Assembly (NCBI GenBank): GCA_964353935.1
Contig: CAYGXL010000015.1
Span: 1-31,423 of the forward strand
Direction: 5' to 3'
DNA from: JAOUJD01 sp964353935
GTDB lineage: Bacteria; Pseudomonadota; Gammaproteobacteria; Burkholderiales; Burkholderiaceae_F
Length of the DNA: 31,423 nt
In this document: positions 7,187-13,924 of the stretch, piece by piece
How positions within the stretch are numbered: the first letter of the stretch is position 1
Layout of the letters: each line of letters opens with the position of its first letter
Translations under genes and position numbers: made by a program
Notes under the pieces: generated by a model
Seen by the model: the letters and a program-made list of their open reading frames with translations, nothing else
The model's database searches: none
Told to the model about the DNA's origin: nothing

Positions 7187-8283
7187 GCGCCGCGGCGATC
7201 CGTCCCGTCATGCATCGCACGCCGAGCGCGCGTGCGATCGGCTGGCTGCGGGACAACCTGTTCTCCTCACCCGGCAACGCGGTTACCACGGTGCTGGTGG
7301 CGGCAATGATCGCCTGGCTGGGCGGGAAGTTCCTCTCCTGGGCCGTGCTCGACGCGGTCTGGGGCCGCGTCGGTGTGGCGGCCTGCAACGCGGTCATGGG
7401 TGAGGGCGCGTGCTGGGCCGTGGTCGCTGAAAAGTGGCGGCAGATGCTGTTCGGCATCTATCCGCAGGCCGAACAGTGGCGGCCTGCGGCCGCCGTGCTC
7501 CTGTTGTGCGCGATGCTCGTGGTGTCTGCGATGCGCGAGTTCTGGCAGGTGCGGCGGTTTGCCGCGGTCTGGGTCGTCGGCACGGCACTGTGCGCCTGGC
7601 TGATGGGCGGAGGCTTCGGCCTGACCCGTGTCGAAACCTCGCAGTGGGGTGGCCTCCCGATCACTTTGATGCTGGCCATCTACGGGACGCTGCTGGCCTT
7701 TCCGCTCGGCGTGCTGCTGGCGCTCGGCCGGCGTTCACAGTTGCCGATCATCCGCTCGGTGTCGATCGCGTACATCGAACTGGTGCGCGGCGTGCCGCTG
7801 ATCACGGTGCTGTTCATGGCCTCGATCATGTTCGCGCTGTTCATGCCGGAGGGGATCAGCTTCGACAAGCTGCTGCGCGCGCAGGTTGCGATCATCCTGT
7901 TCAACGCCGCGTACATTGCCGAAGTCGTGCGTGGCGGCCTGCAGGCATTGCCGAGGGGCCAGTACGAGGCGGCGCACGCGCTGGGGCTCGGCTACTGGAA
8001 GACGCACCTGCTGGTCATCCTGCCGCAGGCGCTGAAGGTCACCATTCCGGCGCAGGTGAACAGCTTCATCGACAACTTCAAGGACACGTCGCTGGTCATC
8101 ATCGTGTCGATCTTCGACTTCCTCTACGCCGTCAAGCAGTCGGTCGTCAGCGACCTCGACTGGCGGCACTACTTCATCGAGGGGTACCTGTTCGCGATGG
8201 GCGTCTACTGGGTCTTCTGCTACGCGATGAGCCGGTACAGCCAGTGGCTCGAACGACACCTCAACCGCGACCACCGGGCCTGA
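7183..8283 (+). CDS. aapM: General L-amino acid ABC transporter permease AapM
   Basis: A 366-residue membrane protein that begins with GTG overlapping the aapQ stop (GTGA, 7183-7186), implying translational coupling. Features are membrane segments from about residue 35 onward, the conserved TRVETSQWGGLPITLMLAIY stretch, the VRGVPLITVLFMASIMFALF core and the EAA loop EAAHALGLGYWKTHLLVILP. It forms the heterodimeric channel with AapQ for broad-specificity amino-acid import. Two bases separate its stop from the aapP start codon. Confidence 0.94.
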   Translation: MSAAAIRPVMHRTPSARAIGWLRDNLFSSPGNAVTTVLVAAMIAWLGGKFLSWAVLDAVWGRVGVAACNAVMGEGACWAVVAEKWRQMLFGIYPQAEQWRPAAAVLLLCAMLVVSAMREFWQVRRFAAVWVVGTALCAWLMGGGFGLTRVETSQWGGLPITLMLAIYGTLLAFPLGVLLALGRRSQLPIIRSVSIAYIELVRGVPLITVLFMASIMFALFMPEGISFDKLLRAQVAIILFNAAYIAEVVRGGLQALPRGQYEAAHALGLGYWKTHLLVILPQALKVTIPAQVNSFIDNFKDTSLVIIVSIFDFLYAVKQSVVSDLDWRHYFIEGYLFAMGVYWVFCYAMSRYSQWLERHLNRDHRA

Positions 8284-8285
8284 CC

Positions 8286-9056
8286 ATGGAAACCCTCGCG
8301 CACTCCATCCCTGTGGACGCCGGCGACATCATCGCGATCCACGGCCTCAACAAGTGGTACGGCGACTTCCAGGCGTTGCGGGACATCCACCTGACCGTCC
8401 AGCGCGGCGAGCGCATCGTGATCTGCGGCCCTTCGGGCTCGGGGAAGTCCACGCTGATCCGCTGCATCAATCGCCTCGAACAGCACCAGTCCGGCACCGT
8501 GACCGTCGACGGCGTGGAACTCGACGACTCGATCAGGAACATCGAAACCATACGCAATGAAGTCGGCATGGTGTTCCAGCACTTCAACCTGTTTCCGCAC
8601 CTCACGGTGCTCGAGAACTGCACGCTGGCGCCGATCTGGGTGAAGAAGATGTCGCGCGCCGATGCGGACGCGACCGCGATGAAGCTGCTCCAGCGCGTGA
8701 AGATCGCCGACCAGGCTCACAAGTATCCGGGGCAGCTTTCGGGTGGCCAGCAGCAGCGCGTCGCGATTGCGCGCGCCTTGTGCATGTCGCCCCGCATCAT
8801 GCTGTTCGACGAGCCGACCTCCGCGCTCGACCCGGAGATGGTCAAGGAGGTGCTCGACACCATGGTGACGCTCGCCCGCGACGGCATGACCATGCTGTGC
8901 GTGACGCACGAGATGGGGTTCGCGAGGGCGGTGGCCAACCGCGTGATCTTCATGGACAACGGGGAGATCGTCGAACAGGCCCCTCCGCAGGAGTTCTTCG
9001 CGAATCCGAAGTCGGAGCGGACCAGGCAGTTTCTCGACCAGGTGCTCGATCGCTAG
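8286..9056 (+). CDS. aapP: General L-amino acid ABC transporter ATP-binding protein AapP
   Basis: A 256-residue cytoplasmic ATPase. Walker A is GPSGSGKS at 48-55, the signature is LSGGQQQR at 151-158, Walker B is IMLFDE at 171-176, and the switch histidine lies in CVTHEM. The open frame extends far upstream inside aapM, but homology begins at the ATG at 8286, two bases after the aapM stop. It is close to the GlnQ/HisP/AapP group and powers the AapQM channel. It is the last gene of the operon. A stem at 9162-9187 followed by GATTTT may end the transcript; the same DNA forms a tRNA-like hairpin on the other strand. Confidence 0.96.
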   Translation: METLAHSIPVDAGDIIAIHGLNKWYGDFQALRDIHLTVQRGERIVICGPSGSGKSTLIRCINRLEQHQSGTVTVDGVELDDSIRNIETIRNEVGMVFQHFNLFPHLTVLENCTLAPIWVKKMSRADADATAMKLLQRVKIADQAHKYPGQLSGGQQQRVAIARALCMSPRIMLFDEPTSALDPEMVKEVLDTMVTLARDGMTMLCVTHEMGFARAVANRVIFMDNGEIVEQAPPQEFFANPKSERTRQFLDQVLDR

Positions 9057-9155
9057 GAGGGGCCGGATGTTCGGATCGAGAACGTCTCAGCCTCGGTCTT
9101 TGAACTTGGCGTCGATCCTGACGCGCGAACAGGCGTCGTTCGTTCCCGGCTGAAT

Positions 9156-9176
9156 TCTGGTGGCCAAGGACGGAAT
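9156..9176 (+). repeat. Direct repeat of the tRNA-Phe 3' end, copy 1
   Basis: A 21-bp sequence starting TCTGGTGGCCAAGG and ending CGGAAT is identical to 9215-9235, which is the 3' end of the tRNA-Phe gene (T-arm 3' side, acceptor 3' strand, CCA). The copies start 59 bp apart. Such copies can arise from partial duplication of a tRNA gene or as an attachment-site scar. Confidence 0.9.
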
Positions 9177-9187
9177 CGCCCTTGGCC
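9158..9187 (-). other. tRNA-Phe minihelix-like sequence (acceptor stem, T stem, CCA)
   Basis: On the minus strand this 30-nt segment begins with the same seven bases as tRNA-Phe (GGCCAAG), continues GGCG-ATTC-CGTC, and ends CTTGGCC-ACCA. It folds into an uninterrupted 11-bp hairpin: seven acceptor pairs plus four T-stem pairs (G-C, G-U, C-G, G-C) with a four-base loop and a 3' ACCA tail. It equals the full tRNA minus positions 8-48 and five bases of the T stem-loop (GTTCA). It lies 29 bp downstream of tRNA-Phe and could be co-transcribed with it. On the plus strand the same hairpin precedes GATTTT and may act as a weak terminator for aapP. Whether it makes a stable RNA is not known. Confidence 0.65.
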
Positions 9188-9216
9188 GATTTTGGCTCGC
9201 TACGCTCGCCGAAATC
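9188..9216 (-). repeat. Imperfect inverted repeat between tRNA-Phe and the minihelix
   Basis: Read on the minus strand, GATTTCGGC and GCCAAAATC form a stem with one mismatch around an eleven-base loop (GAGCGTAGCGA). The first 13 bases, GATTTCGGCGAGC, also occur at 17936-17948 in the trpD-trpC spacer, so this looks like part of a dispersed intergenic repeat. In transcripts from the tRNA promoter it could form a hairpin just beyond the CCA. Confidence 0.55.
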
Positions 9217-9235
9217 TGGTGGCCAAGGACGGAAT
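9215..9235 (+). repeat. Direct repeat of the tRNA-Phe 3' end, copy 2 (inside tRNA-Phe)
   Basis: This is the copy that belongs to the intact tRNA-Phe gene on the minus strand, identical over 21 bp to 9156-9176. Two bases beyond the encoded CCA (9215-9216) are included in the identity, so the similarity extends slightly past the mature tRNA. Confidence 0.9.
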
Positions 9236-9292
9236 TGAACCGCCGACACAAGGATTTTCAATCCTCTGCTCTACCGACTGAGCTACTTGGCC
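9217..9292 (-). tRNA. tRNA-Phe (anticodon GAA)
   Basis: A complete 76-nt cloverleaf with encoded CCA. Acceptor stem is GGCCAAG/CTTGGCC, D stem GCTC/GAGC, anticodon stem GAGGA/TCCTT with loop TTGAAAA (anticodon GAA), T stem GGCGG/CCGTC with loop TTCAATT, discriminator A. It decodes UUU and UUC. It has its own sigma-70 promoter at 9338-9366. Confidence 0.98.
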
Positions 9293-9337
9293 GTCTCGGA
9301 TGACCGGTCGCACTGGCCCCGGTCTCGAAGGGCGCGA

Positions 9338-9366
9338 AGTATAGCGAACCGGGCCCTCGCTCCCAA
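9338..9366 (-). promoter_or_regulatory. Sigma-70 promoter of tRNA-Phe
   Basis: On the minus strand, -35 TTGGGA (9366-9361) and -10 TATACT (9343-9338) are separated by exactly 17 bp. The expected start is near 9331, giving a leader of about 39 nt before the tRNA. Its -35 region is next to the upstream region of the divergent FAD hydroxylase gene. Confidence 0.8.
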
Positions 9367-9383
9367 ATCGAGCCGCTGACGGC

Positions 9384-9392
9384 TGCGATAAT
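9384..9392 (+). promoter_or_regulatory. Extended -10 promoter just before the FAD hydroxylase start
   Basis: TGCGATAAT is an extended -10 element (TGn plus GATAAT at 9387-9392). No good -35 is visible. Its predicted start falls at 9399-9400, right at the ATG, so the mRNA may be leaderless. Confidence 0.55.
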
Positions 9393-9399
9393 CCGCGCC

Positions 9400-10575
9400 A
9401 TGGATCCCCTTCGTTTCGACGTCGCCGTCGTCGGTCCCGGTGTCGCCGGCCTGGCAACTGCCCTTGGCCTCTCGCAGCAAGGCCTGCAGGTCGCCCTGGT
9501 CGGGCCGCGTGCCCGCGTTCACCAGCCGTCACCCGAGGCGCCCTATGACGCACGCATCTACGCGCTCGCGCCCGGCAGCGCGGCGCTGCTCGAGCGGCTC
9601 GGCGTCTGGGGCCGGGTCGACGCGGATCGCGTGTGCCCGGTGGAGCGGATGCGGGTTTTCGGGGATGCCGGCGATGAACTGACGTTCGACGCCTATGCGG
9701 CGACGGTCGAGCGTCTGGCGACCATCGTCGAGGAATCGGAACTGGCGCGCGTGCTGGATGCGGCCTGTGATTACCAGCCTGCCATCACGCGCATCGATGC
9801 GGCGTTCCAGGCGATCGAAACGCAGTCGCCAGGCACGGTTGAGCTCCAACTCTCCGATGGCCGCCGCGTGTCGGTGGCGCTGCTGGTAGGCGCGGACGGC
9901 GCGAACTCGGCGGTGCGCGCGGCCGCCGGCATCAACGCGGAACTCGAGCCGTACCTGCAGACGGCGCTGGTCGCGAACTTCGAGTGCGAGCGGCCCCATC
10001 TCAACACGGCGTGGCAGTGGTTCACCGACGAAGGCATCGTCGCGCTGCTCCCGATGCCCGGCCATCGCGTGTCGCTCGTGTGGTCCGCCCCCGAGACGCT
10101 GGCGCCGCAACTGCAGGCACTCGATCCCGCCGCGTTCGCCGACCGCGTCGCTGCGCGCGCGCGGCACGTGCTGGGATCCTTGGCATTGCTCGGCCCTGTG
10201 CACGCGTTTCCGCTGAGGCTGCTTACCGTCGGGCGACTCGTCGGCCCGTCGCTGGCGCTCGTCGGCGACGCGGCGCACGTGGTGCACCCGCTGGCCGGAC
10301 AAGGTCTCAACCTCGGCCTGCAGGACGTCGACACGCTGCTCAAGGTCGTCGGCGAGCGCGAGCCCTTCCGGGCTTGCGGCGATCCGATCGTGCTGCGCCG
10401 CTACGAGCGTGCGCGCGCCGAATCGATCGGCCTGATGCGCTTCGCGACCGACGGGCTGGCGCGGCTGTTTGCCGTCGACGATCCGCTCGTGCGGGGAGCC
10501 CGCAATGCGGGCATGGCCCTGGTCAATCGCCTCGGTCCCCTGAAAAGCCGGCTGATCCGCCAGGCGCTCGGTTGA
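9400..10575 (+). CDS. UbiH/UbiF/COQ6 family FAD-dependent hydroxylase (ubiquinone biosynthesis)
   Basis: A 391-residue flavoprotein monooxygenase. It has the dinucleotide-binding GPGVAG motif at residues 12-17, the DG motif VGADGANSAVR near 167, and the second FAD motif LVGDAAHVVHPLAGQGLNLG near 287-306. These three in this order define the aromatic-ring hydroxylases that add oxygen to ubiquinone precursors at the membrane. Which ring position is modified (UbiH, UbiF, UbiI or UbiM type) cannot be decided by eye. It is followed by dsbC, 79 bp downstream, probably under a separate promoter. Confidence 0.9.
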   Translation: MDPLRFDVAVVGPGVAGLATALGLSQQGLQVALVGPRARVHQPSPEAPYDARIYALAPGSAALLERLGVWGRVDADRVCPVERMRVFGDAGDELTFDAYAATVERLATIVEESELARVLDAACDYQPAITRIDAAFQAIETQSPGTVELQLSDGRRVSVALLVGADGANSAVRAAAGINAELEPYLQTALVANFECERPHLNTAWQWFTDEGIVALLPMPGHRVSLVWSAPETLAPQLQALDPAAFADRVAARARHVLGSLALLGPVHAFPLRLLTVGRLVGPSLALVGDAAHVVHPLAGQGLNLGLQDVDTLLKVVGEREPFRACGDPIVLRRYERARAESIGLMRFATDGLARLFAVDDPLVRGARNAGMALVNRLGPLKSRLIRQALG

Positions 10576-10623
10576 ACCCGACCGGCAGCGCCTTGTCTAC
10601 CTGAATCCTGCAGGTCGCCTCGG

Positions 10624-10629
10624 TACACT
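10624..10629 (+). promoter_or_regulatory. Candidate -10 element for dsbC
   Basis: TACACT lies 25 bp upstream of the dsbC start codon, in the spacer after the hydroxylase gene. No clear -35 hexamer was found at the proper distance, so this is tentative. Confidence 0.4.
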
Positions 10630-10654
10630 GGCGGCCCTCACGTTGGAGAACACG

Positions 10655-11428
10655 ATGAAGAGTTGGCTGCGGCACGCGAGCGTGCTGGCAATGACGTTGG
10701 CGTGCACGGCGGCGCTCGCCCAGGCCCCCGCTCAGGCGCCTGTACAAGCGCCCGCGTCGAAGGCCGCCCCGGCGGCGGCGAGCACCGAGGCGCAGGTCGC
10801 GGCGCGGTTCGCCGAGCGGTCCGGCGGATCCAGGCCGGACCAGGTGTTCAAGGGTCCCGGCGGGCTCTTCGAAGTGCTGATTGGAGGCGAGCTGTACTAC
10901 GTGGATGCCCAGGTCAATTTCGTGATCGCCGGCCGCATGTTCGACGCCCGCACGCGCGAGGACCTTACGCAGAAGCGCATCGACACCGCGCTGAAGGTCG
11001 ACTTCAAGTCGCTCCCGCTCGATCGCGCCATCAAGACGACGCGCGGCAACGGCTCGCGCACGATCGTCACCTTCGAGGACCCGAACTGCCAGTACTGCAA
11101 GCGGCTGTGGCAGACGATGGGGGACCTGAAGGACGTGACCATCTTCACGTTCCTCTACCCGATCCTGTCGGCCGACTCGGCCACCAAGTCGAAGGCGATC
11201 TGGTGCTCGAAGGATCGCGCCGCGGCATGGGACCAGTTCATGGTCGGCGGCAAGGCGCCAGCCGCTGCCGCGGAAGACTGCAAGCATCCGATCGACGAGA
11301 ACGTCGCCCTCGGCCGTTCGCTCGGCATCAACGGCACGCCGACGATCATCTTCGCCGACGGTTCGCGGGCGGCCGGCGCGCTGCCCGTGCCGATGATCGA
11401 GCAGCGGATCGCCTCGGCGAAGAAGTAA
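10655..11428 (+). CDS. dsbC: Thiol:disulfide interchange protein DsbC (disulfide isomerase)
   Basis: A 257-residue periplasmic protein. The signal peptide is MKSWLRHASVLAMTLACTAA with cleavage near residue 22, followed by an Ala/Pro/Gln-rich linker (about 23-44) not typical of E. coli DsbC. A DsbC N-terminal dimerisation domain is followed by a thioredoxin-fold domain with the active site CQYC at 145-148 and the cis-proline loop NGTPTIIFADG. Two more cysteines in the C-terminal half fit the usual structural disulfide. It isomerises wrong disulfides in exported proteins. The ATG at 10655 was chosen over a TTG at 10643 because GGAGA sits 5 bases upstream. It converges with mltA with only 7 bp between stops. 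Confidence 0.94.
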   Translation: MKSWLRHASVLAMTLACTAALAQAPAQAPVQAPASKAAPAAASTEAQVAARFAERSGGSRPDQVFKGPGGLFEVLIGGELYYVDAQVNFVIAGRMFDARTREDLTQKRIDTALKVDFKSLPLDRAIKTTRGNGSRTIVTFEDPNCQYCKRLWQTMGDLKDVTIFTFLYPILSADSATKSKAIWCSKDRAAAWDQFMVGGKAPAAAAEDCKHPIDENVALGRSLGINGTPTIIFADGSRAAGALPVPMIEQRIASAKK

Positions 11429-11435
11429 CAGGCCC

Positions 11436-12495
11436 CTAACGCTTCAGCAGCGCCTCGGGCGCCGCGCCTTTCGGGGCGAGCATCCAGGCGCTGCCTTCGT
11501 GCTTCTGCCGGCCGGCCTTCTCGCCGGCGTCGGCGCCGAATCCCCAGAAGTAGTCGAAGCGCAGCGGCCCGCGGATCGCGCTGCCGGTGTCCTGCGCCAT
11601 CATCGGCCGCGTGAACGGCTTGCCGGTCGCCGGATCGGTGGAACTGAGCAGGATCGGGACACCGAGCGGAATGAACCGCGTGTCCACCGCGAGCGAAGCG
11701 TGGGGCGTCAGCGGCACGTTGAGCGCGCCCTTGGGTCCCGTCGACGGATCACCGAGCGGCACTTCGCGGAAGAACACGTAGCTCGGGTTCTGCGCCAGCA
11801 GCCGGGCCACGCGTTGCGGGTTCCGCGCCGCCCACGCCTTGATTCCCTGCATCGACGCCTGGTCGATCGTCAGTTCGCCCTGGTCGACTAGCCAGCGGCC
11901 GATCGACCGGTACGGATGGCCGTTGCCGTCACCGTAGCCCAGCCGAACGATCTTTCCGTCGTCCAGTTGCACCCGGCCCGATCCCTGGACGTGCAGGAAG
12001 AAGGCGTCGATCGGATCGTCGACCCACAGGAGTTCCAGGCCCTTGAGCGAATTCGACGCTTCGATCTCGCCGCGCGACGCGTACGGAGCCAGCTTCCCGC
12101 CCTGCAGCTTGCCGCGCAGGCGGAGCCCGGCGAGTTCCGGGTAGACGCTCGCCAGGTCGACGGCGATGAGATCGTCGGGCACGCGGTAGATGGGCACCCG
12201 GTACTTCGACGATGCCTTGCGGCTGCCCCGAAGCAGCGGCTCGTAGTAGCCGGTGACGAGTCCCGTGTCGCGGACCTCGGCGTCCCTTGCCTCCGCAGGC
12301 GCCACGGCCCGGACCCGGTACGCATCGAACCCGCTGGCAAAGAAGCCGCGCATGGCCGCGGCGGAGCGCCGGTCCACCGCGGCGGCGCGTGCGCACGGTT
12401 CCTTCCACGCGGCATTGGCCAGGAGCGCCTGGCACGATTGCAGGAAGGCCGGCCAGGCCGCGATCCAGTCGGCGTCGGCCACGGCCGGAAGGGTG
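11436..12495 (-). CDS. mltA: Membrane-bound lytic murein transglycosylase A, N-terminus lost in assembly gap
   Basis: The frame is open from the stop at 11436 into the run of N at 12496. The visible 353 residues contain the MltA features: VTGYYEPLLRGSRKASSKY, the YPIYRVP-like VPIYRVPDDLI, LLWVDDPIDAFFLHVQGSGR, the SIGRWLVDQGEL region, the NPSYVFFRE segment and the 3D domain ending MAQDTGSAIRGPLRFDYFWG with conserved aspartates. It cleaves peptidoglycan to 1,6-anhydro muropeptides at the outer membrane. The lipoprotein signal and start codon must lie in the gap, since the frame continues upstream of the first internal ATG with TLPAVADADW, which matches the family. So it is partial because of assembly, not broken. 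Confidence 0.95.
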
Positions 12496-12595
12496 NNNNN
12501 NNNNNNNNNNNNNNNNNNNNNNNNNNNNNNNNNNNNNNNNNNNNNNNNNNNNNNNNNNNNNNNNNNNNNNNNNNNNNNNNNNNNNNNNNNNNNNN
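12496..12595. other. Assembly gap (100 N)
   Basis: Exactly 100 undetermined bases, the usual placeholder for a gap of unknown length. The true sequence should hold the mltA 5' end and its promoter, and could hold more. Any reading frame crossing it is meaningless. Confidence 0.99.
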
Positions 12596-12629
12596 GCGGC
12601 CATGCAGCGGGCGCGCAGCGCGGCGCTCC

Positions 12630-12635
12630 TACAAT
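12630..12635 (+). promoter_or_regulatory. Candidate -10 element of the small membrane protein gene
   Basis: TACAAT is a near-consensus -10 box 26 bp upstream of the start codon at 12662. A clear -35 is not visible at 16-18 bp. Confidence 0.45.
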
Positions 12636-12661
12636 CGCTTCTACCTTCCCGGTGCCCCGCC

Positions 12662-12769
12662 ATGTGGTTACTCCTGCTCGAAGCTGCGCTCGCCCTCGGA
12701 CTGTTCGTGTTCATCGTCTGGTGGACGATGTTCCACCGGCCCAAGCGAAAACCGCCACGGGACGGCTGA
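12662..12769 (+). CDS. Small single-pass membrane protein, 35 residues
   Basis: ATG at 12662 opens a 35-codon frame: MWLLLLEAALALGLFVFIVW followed by WTMFHRPKR and a basic, proline-containing tail ending at TGA 12767-12769. The first 23 residues form one transmembrane helix and the tail is positively charged, predicting N-out/C-in topology. A TACAAT box precedes it. I recall short proteins with similar LFIVWW-type sequences at this place, between mltA and apaG, in other Burkholderiales, which supports a real gene, but this is from memory. Its stop is 8 bp from the apaG stop on the other strand. Function unknown. Confidence 0.65.
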   Translation: MWLLLLEAALALGLFVFIVWWTMFHRPKRKPPRDG

Positions 12770-12777
12770 CTGCGCGT

Positions 12778-13152
12778 TCAGTGCAGAGTGCGTGGCATCG
12801 ACAGCAGGAACTCGGCGATCGGCGCTTCGAATCGCGTTCCGTCCTCCGCCACGCACTGGTAGCTGCCCCGCATGGAGCCTACCGGGGTGGCGATCGGGCA
12901 TCCGCTCGTGTACTCGAAGGCTTCGCCGGGCTTCAGCATCGGCTGCTCTCCCACGACGCCCGGCCCCTGGACTTCCTCGACCTTGTTGTTGGCGTCCGTG
13001 ATGATCCAGTGACGCGAGATCAACTGCGCGGCGACATCGCCGGTGTTCCGGATCGTCACGGTGTAGGCGAACAGGAACTTGTCCTCGTCCGGGCGGGAGT
13101 GCTCGGGCACGAACTGCGGGCGGACACTGACGGAGAACTGGTACGTGGGCAT
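12778..13152 (-). CDS. apaG: ApaG protein
   Basis: A 124-residue protein with the ApaG (DUF525) immunoglobulin-like fold signature: KFLFAYTVTIRNTGDVAAQL at 25-44, SRHWIITD at 46-53, the glycine motif GPGVVG at 63-68, and the FEYTSGCPIATPVGSMRGSY segment at 79-98. The family is linked to cobalt/magnesium resistance and phosphate or nucleotide binding, but its molecular activity is not settled. It diverges from rpe across 76 bp and matches the family's usual length of about 125. Confidence 0.96.
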   Translation of the reverse strand: MPTYQFSVSVRPQFVPEHSRPDEDKFLFAYTVTIRNTGDVAAQLISRHWIITDANNKVEEVQGPGVVGEQPMLKPGEAFEYTSGCPIATPVGSMRGSYQCVAEDGTRFEAPIAEFLLSMPRTLH

Positions 13153-13228
13153 GGATCACATGGGCCTGGATGAGCCGGAAGGGCAGCGGAAGCGACCCTT
13201 AGAATAAACGCTGGTCGAAGAGGTTCCG

Positions 13229-13924
13229 ATGACGACAAGAAACTTCCGCATCGCCCCCAGCATCCTGTCCGCCGATTTTGCCCGCCTGGGCGAGGAGGTG
13301 AGGGCCGTCGTCGCGGCCGGGTCCGACTGGATCCACTTCGACGTCATGGACAACCACTACGTGCCGAACCTCACGATCGGCCCGCTGGTGTGCGAGGCGA
13401 TTCGTCCGCACGTCGACGTGCCGATCGACGTGCACCTGATGGTCAAGCCCGTCGACCGCATCATTCCCGACTTCGCCAAGGCGGGCGCCAACGTCATCAC
13501 GTTCCATCCCGAGGCCTCGGAGCACGTCGACCGGACGCTTGCGCTGATCCGCGAGGCGGGCTGCAAGGCGGGCCTGGTGTTCAATCCCGCAACGCCACTC
13601 GACGCGATGGATCACGTGATGGACAAGCTCGACGTCGTGCTGCTGATGTCGGTGAATCCGGGATTCGGCGGGCAGAAGTTCATCCCGCAGGCGCTCGCCA
13701 AGCTCGCGATGGTGCGCGCGAAGGTCGATGCGTACCGCCGCGACACGGGCCGGGAGATCCTGGTCGAGGTCGACGGCGGCGTGAAGACCGACAACATCGC
13801 CGAGATCGCACGCGCGGGCGCCGACACCTTCGTGGCCGGCAGCGCGATCTTCGGCGCGCGCGACGCCGATGGCGGCTATCGCGGCGTGCTGAAGCAGCTG
13901 CGTTCGGCGCTCGGGGGCGTCTGA
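13229..13924 (+). CDS. rpe: Ribulose-phosphate 3-epimerase
   Basis: A 231-residue TIM-barrel enzyme that interconverts ribulose 5-phosphate and xylulose 5-phosphate in the pentose phosphate and Calvin routes. It starts with RIAPSILSADFARLGEEV, has metal-ligand residues in WIHFDVMDNHYVPNLTIGP (His36, Asp38), the second histidine in DVHLMV, the loop VLLMSVNPGFGGQKFIP and the catalytic Asp in VEVDGGVKTDN. A GAAGAGG ribosome binding site lies just upstream. Its stop overlaps the gph start by one base (TGATG), so the pair is translationally coupled. Confidence 0.97.
   Translation: MTTRNFRIAPSILSADFARLGEEVRAVVAAGSDWIHFDVMDNHYVPNLTIGPLVCEAIRPHVDVPIDVHLMVKPVDRIIPDFAKAGANVITFHPEASEHVDRTLALIREAGCKAGLVFNPATPLDAMDHVMDKLDVVLLMSVNPGFGGQKFIPQALAKLAMVRAKVDAYRRDTGREILVEVDGGVKTDNIAEIARAGADTFVAGSAIFGARDADGGYRGVLKQLRSALGGV

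Noticed and set aside
12253..13173. Frames running through the N gap
   Set aside because: They translate undetermined bases; only the genes on each side are real.
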